A stretch of DNA of 64,000 nucleotides, from assembly GCF_004193775.1 (NCBI RefSeq), contig NC_041018.1, positions 36,806,608-36,870,607 of the forward strand, in the 5' to 3' direction. Position 1 is the first letter of the stretch, and each line of letters opens with the position of its first letter. The DNA comes from Glycine soja. Taxonomy: Eukaryota; Streptophyta; Magnoliopsida; Fabales; Fabaceae. The notes below the pieces were generated by a model that worked only from the letters and a program-made list of their open reading frames with translations, had not been told where the DNA came from and searched no databases. Below, piece after piece: positions 63,486-64,000 of the stretch. The translations under genes and the position numbers were made by a program.

Positions 63486-64000
63486 CTTCTGCTAAAAATA
63501 AGAATTTTCACGTAAGCAAGAAGAAAGAGCACCACATCAATTCTTAATAACAACCAAAACCCTACGTAGAAACCAAACATTAATCCAAGGAAGAAGATCA
63601 TGGTGAACAATGGTACAAGCCTAGCAAGTTAACTATGATATAAGCCGATAATCTGAAACACGGATCAAATCACATAGACACACAAGTACAATGATAAAAT
63701 AATTACTCTTTAGTATTTTTTTCTCACCAAAAGAAGAATTTAAAGAGATAAACCAACAAGCTTGTTACATTTATAAACAGAACATATGCTTGACCATTCC
63801 TTAGGTGCATCCAAGGAATGACAGTAATGAGGTATCACTACAGTTTAAGGGGAGATTGCACTTCTTGGACAAGCAAGATTTAGTTAAAAAAATAAGTTCA
63901 ATCTAGTGAAAACACGTCTAAAATTTACTATTTCAAGTATTGCTGTATAATGACTCAAATAGGTGTAGAATAATTGTGTGTGAATCTTGAGAAATCTCCA
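63486..64000. other. 5' flank of the PICKLE-like gene
   Basis: Probably a 5' UTR intron, judging by the TTTTTAGCAG acceptor just before the start codon on the minus strand. The promoter is not identified and may lie beyond the window. Confidence 0.5.

Overview
This window is nuclear DNA from a flowering plant, almost certainly a legume and most likely soybean or another Glycine. The reasons are spliced plant genes with GT-AG introns, AT-rich intergenic DNA, nested Ty3/gypsy and Ty1/copia retrotransposons, an L1-type LINE, hAT-like MITEs, and long terminal repeats full of palindromes such as TAATCGATTA and CGCTTAGCG that I associate with soybean repeats. Nothing looks prokaryotic or organellar. 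All calls come from reading the sequence; no alignment or search was run.

Layout. (1) 1-3605, minus strand: the first two exons of a BAHD acyltransferase gene whose last exon lies off the left edge. (2) 3606-9600: AT-rich intergenic DNA with a hAT-like MITE (6524-7119) and a decayed MULE transposase (about 8683-9595). (3) 10034-22611: a degraded Ty3/gypsy retrotransposon that was itself hit by four later insertions (three solo LTRs and one hAT-like MITE), most with recognisable target-site duplications. (4) 22612-24226: intergenic, with another hAT-like element. (5) 24227-63485, minus strand: one very large gene for a PICKLE-type (CHD3/Mi-2 class) chromatin remodeller. I could place 29 coding exons with matching phases, giving an uninterrupted 1,346-codon frame. 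Its introns hold most of the remaining DNA: a copia element in intron 24, a chimeric copia nest in intron 18, an antisense PHP-domain retrocopy-like pseudogene in intron 10, an antisense copia in intron 3, and a 6-kb full-length LINE plus copia and LINE remnants in intron 1.

The two cellular genes are not functionally linked. The BAHD enzyme would transfer acyl groups from acyl-CoA to an alcohol or amine in specialised metabolism. The PICKLE-like protein would remodel nucleosomes in the nucleus. The most notable biology is in the latter. Its PHD-finger exon, which in PICKLE sits between exon 1 and the first chromodomain, is not present in intact form. The flanking exons are in the same phase, so the splice product would be a PHD-less remodeller. 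The intron where the PHD exon should be is about 9 kb long and full of transposable elements. I found no evidence of a wholly new system; the rest is transposon archaeology, unusually well resolved by target-site duplications.
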